A DNA stretch of 5,515 nucleotides from Bacteroidia bacterium (GTDB lineage: Bacteria > Bacteroidota > Bacteroidia > Cytophagales > Cyclobacteriaceae): positions 1 to 5,515 of the forward strand of contig JAAURZ010000205.1 in assembly GCA_012031955.1 (NCBI GenBank), in the 5' to 3' direction. Below the pieces are notes generated by a model. The model did not search any database and was not told where the DNA came from. It saw only the letters and a list, made by a program, of their open reading frames with translations. Below, one piece after another: positions 4,953 to 5,515 of the stretch; within the stretch, counting starts at the first letter, position 1; every line of letters begins with the position of its first letter. A program made the position numbers and the translations under genes.

Positions 4953-5515
4953 AGCGACGGTTGATCATAGTAACCTGCCTCGCGGCTTGGGCAATTCGGC
5001 TGCAAAGCCAGGATTTACCTGGTCTCAGCTATGCTTTGTTGTTTGATTCTAAACTTGAAATGCAGGCATTCCAGGCGTGTGAAGATGACAACCGCGATCC
5101 TTTGGTTTACCTTCTTGCCCACGACCCGGAGGTCGATTCGACGGAGTATGACCGGCTGAAAAACCAACTGACCAGTTATGCGAGCGAACTTCAGAAGGCC
5201 ACGCCGAGATTCAAAACCGAGTCGCGATTTCTGCGCTATTTGTTTTACAAAGTGCACCGCACGTTCCTGAAGCAATACAGGCTATCGGAACCATTCAACG
5301 GCCTCTTCAATAGTGGAAGCTATAATTGCGTTTCCGGCACGGCGCTATACGCATTTTTTCTCGACCAGTTGGGGTACGCGGTGAGGATATGCGAAACGCG
5401 CTATCACATTTTCCTGCTAACGTACCTGTCGGACTCAACTTCCGTGCTGTTTGAGGCCACGGATCCTTTGGACGGATTTGTCGAGAACCAGGCGCTCATA
5501 GAACAACGCATCACG
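4949..5515 (+). CDS. Putative secreted transglutaminase-like (Cys-His-Asp) protein, partial
   Basis: The frame is open for 189 codons to the last base of the window, so the C-terminus is missing. The GTG at 4949-4951 overlaps the TGA of the preceding gene by four bases. It is preferred because the protein then begins with a signal-peptide-like KRRLIIVTCLAAWAI followed by QSQD, and because a stop lies upstream in this frame (4910-4912) with no ATG in between. After a helical region (about 30-115), SYNCVSGTALYAFFLDQLGY (125-143), TRYHIFLL (150-157) and FEATDPLDGF (168-177) place a Cys (127), His (153) and Asp (172) in the order and spacing of a transglutaminase/papain-like triad. Such domains act as peptidases or cross-linkers, or are inactive binding modules. 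It is probably exported to the periplasm or cell surface. The exact family is not recognised. Its link to the ars genes is positional only. Confidence 0.72.
   Translation, partial: MKRRLIIVTCLAAWAIRLQSQDLPGLSYALLFDSKLEMQAFQACEDDNRDPLVYLLAHDPEVDSTEYDRLKNQLTSYASELQKATPRFKTESRFLRYLFYKVHRTFLKQYRLSEPFNGLFNSGSYNCVSGTALYAFFLDQLGYAVRICETRYHIFLLTYLSDSTSVLFEATDPLDGFVENQALIEQRIT

Overview
The window looks like chromosomal DNA from a member of the Bacteroidota, most likely a Cytophagales-type soil or water bacterium. The reasons are the PadR plus 'permease prefix domain' FtsX-type transporter pairing, an ArsR followed by a long LMW-PTP-fold arsenate-reductase-like protein of the type common in that phylum, AT-rich leaders without Shine-Dalgarno sequences, and promoter-like elements resembling the Bacteroidota TTG / TAnnTTTG pattern. 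The assignment is inference from gene content; no rRNA or other marker gene is present.

Left part (1-3542). Two paralogous PadR-family repressors are transcribed head to head from a shared 247-bp intergenic region. The left one runs off the window edge on the minus strand. The right one (578-910) is followed after one base by an 876-residue MacB/FtsX-like permease (912-3542) that carries an extra soluble N-terminal prefix domain. The PadR presumably controls its permease, and a perfect 8-bp inverted repeat in front of it is a candidate operator.

Middle (3543-3869). This stretch has no intact gene. It holds a decayed fragment that aligns without gaps to the last helix and C-terminal tail of an FtsX-type permease (about 3617-3718), so a second permease probably once stood here. 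Its right end carries the promoter and operator of arsR.

Right part (3870-5515). An ArsR-type metalloregulator (3870-4199) is flanked on both sides by near-identical operators in opposite orientation. The second operator lies in front of an arsenate-reductase-like gene (4298-4952) split into two frames by what looks like one extra A near 4680. No arsenite efflux gene follows. Instead a probably secreted protein with a transglutaminase/cysteine-protease-like Cys-His-Asp arrangement begins with GTG, overlaps the end of the broken gene by four bases (4949) and continues past the window. The ars module therefore appears to be degrading: its regulator and operators are intact, its enzyme is broken, and its pump is absent from this window.
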